Assembly: GCA_964390335.1 (NCBI GenBank)
Contig: CAYMHU010000021.1
Location: forward strand, 1-64,000
Reading direction: 5' to 3'
DNA length: 64,000 nucleotides
Origin: Granulosicoccus sp964390335
Lineage (GTDB): Bacteria > Pseudomonadota > Gammaproteobacteria > Granulosicoccales > Granulosicoccaceae
Part shown: positions 52,394 through 61,254 of the stretch, piece by piece
Position numbering within the stretch: the stretch's first letter is position 1
How the letters are laid out: every line of letters starts with the position of its first letter
Translations under genes and position numbers: made by a program
The notes under the pieces: generated by a model
The model's input: only the letters and a program-made list of their open reading frames with translations
The model's database searches: none
What the model was told of the DNA's origin: nothing

Positions 52394-52428
52394 GGTACGA
52401 TCTTGGTAGGTACAATCTTCACAGGTAC
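52394..52428 (+). repeat. Three GGTAC units at 15-bp spacing before tctB
   Basis: GGTAC occurs at 52394, 52409 and 52424, exactly 15 bp apart, just before the tctB ATG at 52434. The first two units are alike for 10 of 11 bases (GGTACGATCTT, GGTACAATCTT). A further GGTAC is at 52341, out of phase. A diverged tandem repeat or an activator array are both possible. Confidence 0.4.
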
Positions 52429-52433
52429 GGCAC

Positions 52434-52943
52434 ATGGACAATGAAACTTACAAAACCAGAGTGGAATACGGCGTTGGCGTTGTAGTGCTACTGGTTGGTC
52501 TCTTTTTTATCTTCCAGGCATTCACTATTGAAACCTCGCGTGAGTCTGTCGGACCGCGAACCCTGCCACTTATACTGGCGGTTTCACTGGTAATAGGTGG
52601 TGTCTGGTTATTCCTGCGAGCTTTGTTGGGAAAAACCGGGTATCTGAAAGACGGTTACGGATTCCGGGAAAGTAACCTCAAGCGCATCATGATGGTCGTC
52701 GGATGCGGCGTTATCTTTGTGCTGACGTTCTGGGGTTTCGGGTATTTTTCGGCAGTCATTGTCACGCTTATCGCCATGCTTTACACGTTTGGTGTACGCA
52801 ATTGGTTATCCATGATACTGGGCGCAATTAGCCTTGCCATTGTCTTTCAATGGGTTTTTATGGGCGTGATGTTACTGAACGATCCTAAAGGCGCTATTTT
52901 CGATGTGCGACCCTACACAAACTGGATTACAGGAGCTAAGTAA
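52434..52943 (+). CDS. tctB: Tripartite tricarboxylate transporter small membrane subunit (TctB)
   Basis: A 169-residue membrane protein with four hydrophobic segments (about 12-30, 42-62, 82-105 and 110-140), the TctB topology. The loop after the second-to-first segment, RESVGPRTLPLILAV, is the family signature. It forms the membrane complex with TctA. It lies 191 bp after tctC, separated by the terminator, and its stop touches the TTG start of tctA. Confidence 0.88.
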   Translation: MDNETYKTRVEYGVGVVVLLVGLFFIFQAFTIETSRESVGPRTLPLILAVSLVIGGVWLFLRALLGKTGYLKDGYGFRESNLKRIMMVVGCGVIFVLTFWGFGYFSAVIVTLIAMLYTFGVRNWLSMILGAISLAIVFQWVFMGVMLLNDPKGAIFDVRPYTNWITGAK

Positions 52944-54578
52944 TTGCAAAACCAATGCGCTGGCGTCGAGTCGTTCTTTGAATCATTAGGATTTTTATCT
53001 ATTTTCTTTGATATTTCCTGTGGTTTTGTCATTCTGTTTAATGATCCATATGCAATTATGTTCGTCGTGTTGGCGGCGTTTGTGGGCATTGTGTTTGGTG
53101 CCTTGCCGGGTTTAACCGCCGCCGCTGCCATTGCCATGATGTTACCGATACTCATTGCGTATAACGACGAAATTGGTGGACTTGCTGGGCTCGCGTTCTT
53201 GTACGTGATAGGTAAATCCGGTCGCTATGGAGGTTCAATCGCTGCCATACTTTTTAATACGCCAGGTACTGCAGCTTCTGCAGCAACCATGCAAGACGGC
53301 TACCCAATGACACAAAAAGGGCAGGCTGGTAAAGCATTAAAAACAGCAACAGTATCGTCGGCATACGGAGATTATTTCGGTGAATTCGTGCTGATATTTG
53401 GTGCTGTATCCATCGCCGCGTTTACCCGTCAGTTTGGACCGCCTGAAAACTTCGCAATCTACCTGATGGCATTTATTGTTATTGGGTCAGTGGTCAGCGA
53501 TAGCATTATTAAGGGCATCATTTCCACATTGTTTGGTGCGGTTGTTGGTCTGATAGGTGAAGACATCATCACAGGCCAATTCAAAATGACCATGGGCATC
53601 GATGAGCTGGAGTCGGGCATGGCTTTGGTGCCGCTGCTTATTGGTGTGTTTGTCATTTCCGAGGTCATTATTCAGGCCGAGAAGGCTGCCAAAGTCAAAA
53701 TGATTGACCTTGCTCCGGACGAGATTGCCGATCCAACCGATCACTACTTCACTTGGGCTGAATTCAAACGTTGTGTGCCATTGATGTTCCGTTCTTCCAT
53801 CTACGGCTCGCTCATTGGCATGATGCCGGGGCTGGGTTCGTCTGTTGCCTGTTTTGTTGCATACGGCGAAGAAAAGCGCCGCGCTAAAAATAAAGATGAA
53901 TGGGGAACCGGAGTCGTTGAAGGCATCTCGGCCCCCGAATCAGCAAACAATGCAGTCTCCGGACCGTCCATGATTCCACTGCTAACCTTGGGGATTCCAG
54001 GTTCTACGATAGCGGCAGTGCTTATTGGGATGTTTTTAGTTAACGGATTACAGCCCGGACCATCCATCTTTGCGTCTGAACCGCCGCTTTTTATGGGTGG
54101 TCAGCTCATTAGCCCACGCGAATTCATTTTCGGTATATTCGCTGCAGGGTTAATCGGCATAGCTTGCTACGCCATTATTGGTTATTTTGCTGCGCCGTTT
54201 ATTGGTCGCATGATTGCGATTTTGCCTACGCAATATTTGTATCCGTTTATCTTCTTAACCGCGCTGGCAGCCAGTTATTCTTCGCGTGCATCCATTTGGG
54301 ATGTTGGGTTTGCATTGCTGTTTGGCGTTATCGGTTACGCCATGCGACGCACTAACTTTTCTGCGGCTGCGTTTATCATTGCTTTTGTTCTAACTTCCAG
54401 TATGGAAGAGGCGTTTCGCCAGTCCATGATTATTTCCGATAAAGGCTTCTTTGTTTTTACAAGCTTTGAATATCAAGGTAAGTTCTCGTACGCGCCAATT
54501 TTTCTAATGATTGCTGCTGCGGTTATATTGTTCCGCTCCTGGTCAGGTTACAAAGCACGTAAAGCGGCGGACAACTAG
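52944..54578 (+). CDS. tctA: Tripartite tricarboxylate transporter large permease (TctA)
   Basis: A 544-residue polytopic permease with about 11-12 transmembrane segments. Family blocks are VFGALPGLTAAAAIAMMLP, LYVIGKSGRYGGSIAAILFN, NTPGTAASAATMQDGYPM, APESANNAVSGPSMIPLLTLGIPGS and MGLGSS-like MMPGLGSSVACFVAYGE. The start is a TTG directly after the tctB stop, with AGGAG eight bases before it. It is about 40 residues longer than typical TctA because of its N-terminus. Substrates of this family are citrate and other tricarboxylates or aromatics; none can be assigned. Confidence 0.92.
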   Translation: MQNQCAGVESFFESLGFLSIFFDISCGFVILFNDPYAIMFVVLAAFVGIVFGALPGLTAAAAIAMMLPILIAYNDEIGGLAGLAFLYVIGKSGRYGGSIAAILFNTPGTAASAATMQDGYPMTQKGQAGKALKTATVSSAYGDYFGEFVLIFGAVSIAAFTRQFGPPENFAIYLMAFIVIGSVVSDSIIKGIISTLFGAVVGLIGEDIITGQFKMTMGIDELESGMALVPLLIGVFVISEVIIQAEKAAKVKMIDLAPDEIADPTDHYFTWAEFKRCVPLMFRSSIYGSLIGMMPGLGSSVACFVAYGEEKRRAKNKDEWGTGVVEGISAPESANNAVSGPSMIPLLTLGIPGSTIAAVLIGMFLVNGLQPGPSIFASEPPLFMGGQLISPREFIFGIFAAGLIGIACYAIIGYFAAPFIGRMIAILPTQYLYPFIFLTALAASYSSRASIWDVGFALLFGVIGYAMRRTNFSAAAFIIAFVLTSSMEEAFRQSMIISDKGFFVFTSFEYQGKFSYAPIFLMIAAAVILFRSWSGYKARKAADN

Positions 54579-54585
54579 CGTTTCT

Positions 54586-55653
54586 GTGGCTGGGTTCGAC
54601 GTACGCTTTATCCCGATTTTTGCTTGTGCATTGATCGGTGGTATCGCGGCTTATTGGCTTGGCGCACCAATGCCATTCATGTTGGGTGGTATTGTGGGGG
54701 CCGCAAGCTTTGTGCTTTGGTATGAGCGCGACGGCAAGCGGTTGCCTAAACAATCGCGCTGGCTGCGATTGGTGTTTATGTCTATTATCGGGGCTATTAT
54801 TGGCTCGCGTTTTTCCCCGGAACTGATTACGTTATTGCCACAGTTCTGGTTATCGGGGCTTGCCTTAATCCCGTTTATTCTCATTGCTCACGGCGGCAAT
54901 TACGCGATAATGCGTGGCCTTGGCCGCTATGAAAAGAAGGATGCGTATTTCGCCGCCTTGCCTGGTGGGATAATAGATTCTGCTGCGCTTGCTGAAGAGG
55001 CTGGCGCCGATTTACGTATCGTAACCGCGCAACACTTTATTCGAATCATTCTGGTCGTGACCTCGGTGCCATTGTTGTTCCTATTGATACAAGGCGATGC
55101 GGTAGGTTCGCTCGGTGGGGAAAGTTTGGCATCAAGCGAGTACGATTTTATGGATGTGTTGGTGCTTTTGTGCATTGCACTGCTTGGATTGTTGCTTGGT
55201 CAGAAATTGAAGTTACCGGTGTCGCATATGTTGGGGCCATTGATCCTGGCTTTAATGCTGTCGGTTAGTGGTGTTGTGACAATCGATATTCCACCCTGGT
55301 TAGTGCATGTGGCGCAGTATGTGATTGGCGCTGCACTTGGTGCGCAGTTCTCAGGTATTTCTCGGCGATTACTTATTCGCGGGTTGGGATTGGGGTTGCT
55401 GGCCGGTGCGTTCATGCTCACGCTTGCAGCTTCCTTTGCTGCCTTACTAGTGCAACACGTACCGGCAGACTTTGGGGCGATGTTTATCAGTTTTGCAGCC
55501 GGTGGCCTGGCTGAAATGAGCTTGATAGCCTTGTCGCTAAACTTTAATCCTGTCGTGGTTGCGTTGCATCACCTTGTCCGGATCTTGTTAACCGTTTCTT
55601 TCGCAAACTTCCTGTCGCGGCGAGTATTCGACTTTATGCCGACGAAACAGTAA
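54586..55653 (+). CDS. AbrB-family membrane protein
   Basis: About 355 residues if started at the GTG at 54586, 8 bp after the tctA stop; the frame is open further upstream to 54511 within tctA, so the start is uncertain. The protein has about ten hydrophobic segments arranged as two similar halves, the AbrB duplication (each half begins with a short motif of the type GAPMPFMLGGIVGAAS and KLPVSHMLGPLILALMLS). The family was named for a link to ammonia monooxygenase but its role is unproven; it often accompanies TctABC genes, as here. Confidence 0.8.
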   Translation: MAGFDVRFIPIFACALIGGIAAYWLGAPMPFMLGGIVGAASFVLWYERDGKRLPKQSRWLRLVFMSIIGAIIGSRFSPELITLLPQFWLSGLALIPFILIAHGGNYAIMRGLGRYEKKDAYFAALPGGIIDSAALAEEAGADLRIVTAQHFIRIILVVTSVPLLFLLIQGDAVGSLGGESLASSEYDFMDVLVLLCIALLGLLLGQKLKLPVSHMLGPLILALMLSVSGVVTIDIPPWLVHVAQYVIGAALGAQFSGISRRLLIRGLGLGLLAGAFMLTLAASFAALLVQHVPADFGAMFISFAAGGLAEMSLIALSLNFNPVVVALHHLVRILLTVSFANFLSRRVFDFMPTKQ

Positions 55654-55978
55654 GCGAGACTCATCTCCCGACGACCTACAGCTACGGCCTATCATCGCTT
55701 AAATTTGCCGCAATTCGTGCCAAAACAGATGCTTAATGCATGGACTCTATTACGCCATTAGGCTATATTGGGATTCCAATATGGATGAACTGCATCGTAT
55801 ATTGCACGTAAGTTATTGAAATTAGTAAAATCCGCGTGTTCGTCTTATATTTATGGGATCCCGAGTTAAGCTTTGCTGGGTGTATGTACTTAAACGGGTG
55901 TTGGAAGATTCGAAGAAATCGAGTAAGGCCGCACGGCCGACCAAGGCTCAACTTAATTTTGTGTATTTGGAGGAATCT
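55654..55978. other. Intergenic region before the TAXI gene (325 bp)
   Basis: No gene is supported here. A frame starting at 55853 reads into the TAXI gene but has no binding site. A 7-bp inverted repeat, ATATTGG-GATT-CCAATAT, lies at 55765-55782 and could be an operator of the TAXI-TRAP genes. Confidence 0.4.
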
Positions 55979-57034
55979 ATGCTTAAAACAACAATAAAAG
56001 CGAGCCTTGCTTTATTGCTGACCCTTCCTGCATCAGCTGTGCTGGCGCAGGCAAACTTAACATCGAATACGGCGGGTGCGGGCACCGCGGCGGGTTTAAC
56101 GGCAACCGCTTTGGTTGAGTATGCGGGTGATCGTGGTATTGCCAACATTCAATTGAAGGACGGCCAAACCGGAACAAACTACGTGCAAGCTGTGGCGGAA
56201 GGCAAAGTAGATATTGTCAACGGTCCATTCATTTTGCCGTTTTTGTTATCTCGAGCGGCTGGCCCGTATGCCAGTTTAGGTAAGGAGAAAGGCGCGGAGC
56301 TTGGCGCCAACATTCGATTGTTGTATCCCTATACCCTCAGTATTTTCAGTATGTATGCATACGATGCAAAGGGCATCAAAGGTTGGGGTGATTTAAAAGG
56401 TAAAAAAATCCTTAACGGCCCACCTCGAGGTGCTGCTACTACTAACTCGCGTGCGTTAATTCAGTTGTTCGGTGGTGCAAAAGCTGAAACGGATTATGAA
56501 TCGGTTACCGTTAACTGGAATCAAGCTGCTTCAGCAGTTATAGATGGCACTGCGGATGTTGCCGTTATCCCAGTTGCGTTTCCTGGGCCTCGTGTTACAC
56601 AGGCCGGTGCTGCTGGTGCAATGACGATGTATTCCATGCCAAAAGATAAGTTCGAAAGTGAAGCAGGTCAAAAGCTACTAAACAAACCGGGTTCAGTCGC
56701 GTATACCATCCCGGCTGCTGAAGCCATTTCAGGGCTCGGTTCTGGTTGGACTGTATTATCAGAGGATGAAACATTTCGGGGTATGGCTGTAACCGGTGGT
56801 GATTTCGTGAATAAAAGCATGGATGAAGAACTTGCTTATCAATTAACAAAAGCACATATCGAGAACATCGAGTCGCATAAGAAACTTGCGCCGTTTATGG
56901 CTTCCCTGAATTTTGGTGTACTGGATCCAAAAGTGGCTGGATTGTGTGGTCCGAACCCGGTTAAGTTTCATCCCGGAGCTGTACGTGCGTGGGAAGAAGC
57001 AGGGCACACGGTTGTTGATTGTGCAAAACCATAA
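55979..57034 (+). CDS. TAXI-type TRAP transporter substrate-binding protein
   Basis: A 351-residue periplasmic protein. It starts at the ATG at 55979 behind GGAGG and has a signal peptide (MLKTTIKASLALLLTLPASAVLA). The mature protein matches TAXI binding proteins: AGTAAGLTATALVEY, DGQTGTNYVQAVAEGKVDI, YDAKGIKGWGDLKGKKIL, PPRGAATTNSRALIQL and DGTADVAVIPVAFPGP. TAXI proteins bind small carboxylates or amino acids. It is followed by a hairpin and then by the fused permease gene. Confidence 0.9.
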   Translation: MLKTTIKASLALLLTLPASAVLAQANLTSNTAGAGTAAGLTATALVEYAGDRGIANIQLKDGQTGTNYVQAVAEGKVDIVNGPFILPFLLSRAAGPYASLGKEKGAELGANIRLLYPYTLSIFSMYAYDAKGIKGWGDLKGKKILNGPPRGAATTNSRALIQLFGGAKAETDYESVTVNWNQAASAVIDGTADVAVIPVAFPGPRVTQAGAAGAMTMYSMPKDKFESEAGQKLLNKPGSVAYTIPAAEAISGLGSGWTVLSEDETFRGMAVTGGDFVNKSMDEELAYQLTKAHIENIESHKKLAPFMASLNFGVLDPKVAGLCGPNPVKFHPGAVRAWEEAGHTVVDCAKP

Positions 57035-57063
57035 AGGGTGACTTTTTAGTTGCATAGTGAATG

Positions 57064-57089
57064 GATTGGGCAGCAATAGCTGCCCAATC
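57064..57089 (+). terminator. Terminator-like hairpin between the TAXI gene and its permease
   Basis: An 11-bp perfect stem, GATTGGGCAGC with its complement, has the loop AATA and is followed by TGGTTTTATC. It lies 30 bp after the binding-protein stop and 120 bp before the permease ATG. Partial read-through would leave binding protein in excess. Confidence 0.7.
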
Positions 57090-57208
57090 TGGTTTTATCA
57101 CAGCAGCGTTAGCCGTCTTATTTTTTGAAGTCGTACCTTGTTTGTTCTCACTATTACACGCTATCAGCAAATCCAACACTATTTAAAACATTAAGTTAAA
57201 ACACAAAG

Positions 57209-59554
57209 ATGGCTAAACAGAATCAAGTCCCTGCTGCGGCTAAAAACCCTTCCTTTGTGGATGATCTTGTTTACTGGCTTGGTTTAGTGCTGATTGTTGT
57301 TGGCCTACTCAATGTAACGCCGTCTATCCCGGGCTGGGATGAGCTATGGCGTTCGATAACGGGTATTGATAATTTCAAAATCCGTCGTTTTCCAACCGAA
57401 TGGCTTTACCCCATTACATTTTTCTGGATGATGCTGATTGTTGCATTGAAGCATTCAATGTGGCGAAGCTGGACAGATAAAAAGCCGCTTGCCCGGCGTG
57501 TTGGGCTGTTCCTTGATTTCGCACTGGTATTCTGCGCTGCGATTATCTCTTTGAGTTATCTAACGGAACTGGAAGCAGTTTGTTTAATCGATGTGATTAA
57601 AGGTGATCGAGCAGCGTTGGTTGCGCAAGCACTGCAGGCCGATATCGAATATGCAGAACTGTTGGGTTTACCGATTCCCGATTCAGCTGATGATCCATCC
57701 TGTCAAAGCACAACGGCCGGTTGGCTGCCGTTTATTCTGTTTGGTTCAATAGTTATTTTCCTGCTTTACAACATTAAGGTTTGGGGCTTGCCATTGGTGT
57801 TGGTGTCGCTGTTAATTGCCACCTACACGTTCGTCACTGTAATGAATTGGTATTTTAATGGTGCTGACGGGCAAAACAAATACTTGATAACCATACTCAG
57901 TAGCGAGGAACCTCGCAGCTTGGCGTCAGGACGCGAATTTGTTCGAGATGCATTAATCAACAACACATCCGGTATTCTTGGACGTTTCATTAATATTTTA
58001 TTGTTATTGGTTTTTCCATACATCATTCTAGGTGCGCTGTTTGGTCGCTGTGCTGGCGGTCAGGCACTGATAAAACTCGCGTTTTCTGTCACACGAAACT
58101 TGCGCGGGGGCCCCGCTCATGCCGCGGTCGTGTCGTCCGCGATGTTTGGCACTATAACGGGTGGTCCGGTTGTTAATGTGTTGTCAACGGGTGTGTTAAC
58201 TATACCCATGATGCTCAAGCGCGGATTTTCAAAAGTATTTGCAGGTGGTGTAGAGGCTGCTGCATCATCAGGTGGTTCTATCATGCCGCCTATCATGGGG
58301 GTTGCCGCGTTCATTATGGCTGCGATGACCGGCGTGCCGTATCGTGAAATTATTATTGCGGCGATCATTCCCGCTGCCTTTTATTTCTTTTGCCTGTTCC
58401 TATCTGTGGTGTTTCAAGCACGCAAGCAAAACATTCAAGCCGTTGGTGAATTAACGGATGATATGCGCCTTACTGGTGAAGATCGACTTCACTTAGTGCA
58501 AATTTTTGCGCCGATATTATTGGTATTAGTCTTATTGTTAACACCAAAAGATGCCGTTGGATGTAGTTGGTTATCGGTGCTGCTGGGGAGTGTGGTTGAG
58601 CGCAATGGCGATGTCTGCAATGTGGTATCGATGCCATGGATTGTGCAGCTTATCCAGAATGCGGCTGGTGATGCCAGTGCCGCTGGTTGGTGGGCAGTGA
58701 TGTTACTGCTGTTTTTAATGCTGCTGGATAAAGAGTTTCGTGCTAAGCCAAAGAAGATCTTTGCAGGGTTATCTCAGGCGGGTATCACGTTATCTACCCT
58801 GTACTTAATGTTTCTGGCCGTGACGGTAATTGACGTTTGCTTAACCTTCACTGGATTATCAAAATTTGTTGCAGTGGATGTGCTGGGCTACTTAAAGTCG
58901 TTTGATGTGTCTGTAACATCCGCTGGATTTCAACTATTCGCGTTGTTTCTAACCATGTTGTTGGCAGTGCTGCTGGGCATGGGCATGCCCGCTGTACCGG
59001 CGTATATCAACGTAGCGTTGTTAATGGGGCCAATGTTAGTCGGTTTGGGTTTAGCGACGTTCACAGCGCATATGTTCGTATTTTATTTTGCAGTTGCGTC
59101 TGCTATTACACCGCCGGTAGCCTTGGCAGCTTTCGCAGCGTCAACCATCACCAAAGCCGATCCCATGAAAACCGGATTCTCAGCCGTAAAGTCCGGAATT
59201 GTGATGTTTACGCTGCCGTTCGTGTTTGCCACCTACCCAGAGCTATTGCTTATCGACAAAGCGGTGATTGATCCAGAATCCGGTTTGTTCCTGGCAGGTT
59301 ATGACGGCACAACTGACTGGGCGTGGTTAAGTTTCTTACTTGCGCGAGTGGCCTTGGCTTTGTACCTTGTATCAAGTGCATTATCTGCCTACGATCACAA
59401 AGCACTGAACCCAGTGGAAATTTTTATACGGTTGGCAATTGCTGTACTCATCTTGTTTAAACCTGCTGAAGTGTATACACCTGCAATTGTGGCCGCGGTT
59501 CTGCTTATTGGTTTCCACATTGGTCGCAATCGGACAGCGCTTCAAACTGCGTAA
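57209..59554 (+). CDS. TRAP transporter fused permease (TAXI type)
   Basis: A 781-residue permease in which the small (4-helix) and large (12-helix) TRAP subunits are fused, as is usual with TAXI partners. The large-subunit signatures are seen as GGQALIKLAFSVTRNLRGGPAHAAVVSSAMFGTITGGPVVNV, of which GGPAHAAVVSS is diagnostic, and as EAAASSGGSIMPPIMG and ITPPVALAAFAAS. It uses the sodium gradient to import the ligand delivered by the TAXI protein. The next gene, a sulfatase, begins 20 bp downstream. Confidence 0.92.
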   Translation: MAKQNQVPAAAKNPSFVDDLVYWLGLVLIVVGLLNVTPSIPGWDELWRSITGIDNFKIRRFPTEWLYPITFFWMMLIVALKHSMWRSWTDKKPLARRVGLFLDFALVFCAAIISLSYLTELEAVCLIDVIKGDRAALVAQALQADIEYAELLGLPIPDSADDPSCQSTTAGWLPFILFGSIVIFLLYNIKVWGLPLVLVSLLIATYTFVTVMNWYFNGADGQNKYLITILSSEEPRSLASGREFVRDALINNTSGILGRFINILLLLVFPYIILGALFGRCAGGQALIKLAFSVTRNLRGGPAHAAVVSSAMFGTITGGPVVNVLSTGVLTIPMMLKRGFSKVFAGGVEAAASSGGSIMPPIMGVAAFIMAAMTGVPYREIIIAAIIPAAFYFFCLFLSVVFQARKQNIQAVGELTDDMRLTGEDRLHLVQIFAPILLVLVLLLTPKDAVGCSWLSVLLGSVVERNGDVCNVVSMPWIVQLIQNAAGDASAAGWWAVMLLLFLMLLDKEFRAKPKKIFAGLSQAGITLSTLYLMFLAVTVIDVCLTFTGLSKFVAVDVLGYLKSFDVSVTSAGFQLFALFLTMLLAVLLGMGMPAVPAYINVALLMGPMLVGLGLATFTAHMFVFYFAVASAITPPVALAAFAASTITKADPMKTGFSAVKSGIVMFTLPFVFATYPELLLIDKAVIDPESGLFLAGYDGTTDWAWLSFLLARVALALYLVSSALSAYDHKALNPVEIFIRLAIAVLILFKPAEVYTPAIVAAVLLIGFHIGRNRTALQTA

Positions 59555-59574
59555 CACTTAGACGGTAAGTATTC

Positions 59575-61140
59575 ATGAGCAAGCAGCCTAATTTCTTGTA
59601 CTTCATGGTTGATCAGCACCGGGCAGACTGGCTGGGTTGTTATGGTCACCCGGTGGTTAAAACACCGAATATTGATGCGCTTGCCGCGAACGGCACCCGG
59701 TTCGATGAATTTCATGTAGCAACACCCATCTGCATGCCAAATCGCGCCAGTTTCATGACCGGTAGAATGCCTTCGGTGCACGGATTGCGGTACAACGGTT
59801 GTACCTTGTCACAACGGGCCAATACGTTTGTTGATGTACTGAGAGCCAGCGGATATGCGACTGCGTCTATTGGTAAGAGTCATTTGCAACCTATGACCGC
59901 CATGCAGGCGCGGCATCCCGATGCCGGTTTAAATGGGCCAATCAAAGAAGCCTGGAAAGAAGATGGCGCGAACTACGGCTGCGAGGAACCACAGAAATAT
60001 AACGAGTCGGATCACTACGATCTACCCAGCCCGTATTACGGTTTTGATCATGTCGATATGGTGACCTCGCATGGAGATAAGGCCGGTGGCCATTATCGAC
60101 AGTGGTTCAGACAAAAACACCCTGATTGGCAAGCGCTGCACGACCCGGCAAATGAATTGCCGCATGACTACACTTGCCCGCAGGCTTATAGAACACCTAT
60201 TCCGGAAGACAGCTACAGCACAGCTTTTATCAGAGACCGTGCAAAGGATTATTTAAACAAGCATGCAAGCGGTCAGAAGCCGTTTTTCGCCTATGTATCA
60301 TTTCCTGATCCGCATCATCCGTTTAATCCGCCGGGTAAATATTGGGATATGTATAAACCTGATGATTTTACATTAGCAACACGTTTTGATGATCATAAGA
60401 ATCCACCGCCACCGTTATTGGATGCCAAGCAATATTATGAGGAACATGGTGGACAGCAAACGCCTCAGCATGCGTTTATGGCTTCCGACAAACAAGTGCG
60501 CGAAGCAATGGCGCTCACGGCGGGCATGATCACCATGTTAGATGATGCGATTGGTGAGGTAATCCAAACGCTAAAAGAAACGGGTGAGTACGACAATACC
60601 GTTATCGTGTTTAATTCTGACCACGGCGATTATCTTGGTGATTTTAATATGCTCTTGAAAGGGCCGTGGAATACTCGGTCTATTAACCGGGTTCCTATGA
60701 TTTGGTCAGACCCGGATTCTCGCACCCAAGGTGCTACATCGGCGCTGGCTTCAACGATTGACATCTCTGCCAGTATTTTGGATAGAGCAGGGGTCGACCC
60801 GTATTTCGGGATTCAAGGTAAAAGCTTTCTGCCGTGCATTTTGAATGGTCAGAACACGCATCGAGATAACCTGATGGTTGAATTTAACGATGGTTTTGCA
60901 CGTAACGGATTTGAACAAAGCGCACGCGTTCGATCTCTCATTACGAATGACTGGCAGTTGTCGGTGTATAAAGATCAGGATTGGGGTGAGTTGTACGATT
61001 TAAAGAACGATGAACTGCAAACGCACAATCTTTGGAACAGTGCCGAGCACGCAGCAAAAAAGTCTGAGCTTTTTGAGTTGTTAACTGAACAATTGATATC
61101 GCAAATGGATGAGAGTCCGCAATCCAGTCGGCTGGCCTAG
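59575..61140 (+). CDS. Type I sulfatase (FGly-dependent), cytosolic, in TAXI-TRAP operon
   Basis: A 521-residue sulfatase paralogous to the one at 32.4 kb. It begins MSKQPNFLYFMVDQHRADW without a signal peptide. The FGly Cys53 lies in ATPICMPNRASFMTGR; metal ligands are in MVDQHR and in FNSDHGDYLGDFNML. The shared block PDPHHPFNPPGKYWDMYKPDD follows. It lies 20 bp after the TRAP permease, so its likely substrate is what that transporter imports, possibly a sulfate ester or a phosphonate/phosphate monoester. The FGE at 25.3 kb would mature it. Confidence 0.88.
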   Translation: MSKQPNFLYFMVDQHRADWLGCYGHPVVKTPNIDALAANGTRFDEFHVATPICMPNRASFMTGRMPSVHGLRYNGCTLSQRANTFVDVLRASGYATASIGKSHLQPMTAMQARHPDAGLNGPIKEAWKEDGANYGCEEPQKYNESDHYDLPSPYYGFDHVDMVTSHGDKAGGHYRQWFRQKHPDWQALHDPANELPHDYTCPQAYRTPIPEDSYSTAFIRDRAKDYLNKHASGQKPFFAYVSFPDPHHPFNPPGKYWDMYKPDDFTLATRFDDHKNPPPPLLDAKQYYEEHGGQQTPQHAFMASDKQVREAMALTAGMITMLDDAIGEVIQTLKETGEYDNTVIVFNSDHGDYLGDFNMLLKGPWNTRSINRVPMIWSDPDSRTQGATSALASTIDISASILDRAGVDPYFGIQGKSFLPCILNGQNTHRDNLMVEFNDGFARNGFEQSARVRSLITNDWQLSVYKDQDWGELYDLKNDELQTHNLWNSAEHAAKKSELFELLTEQLISQMDESPQSSRLA

Positions 61141-61254
61141 TAGTTTGAGATCGTTGTGATTTAACCGGTCGCATTTAAGCGGTAAAATTACCATTCACCT
61201 TAACCCATGCAAGTGTTTACACTTCAGGCATCGCCATCACGAAGATGCCAAAGC

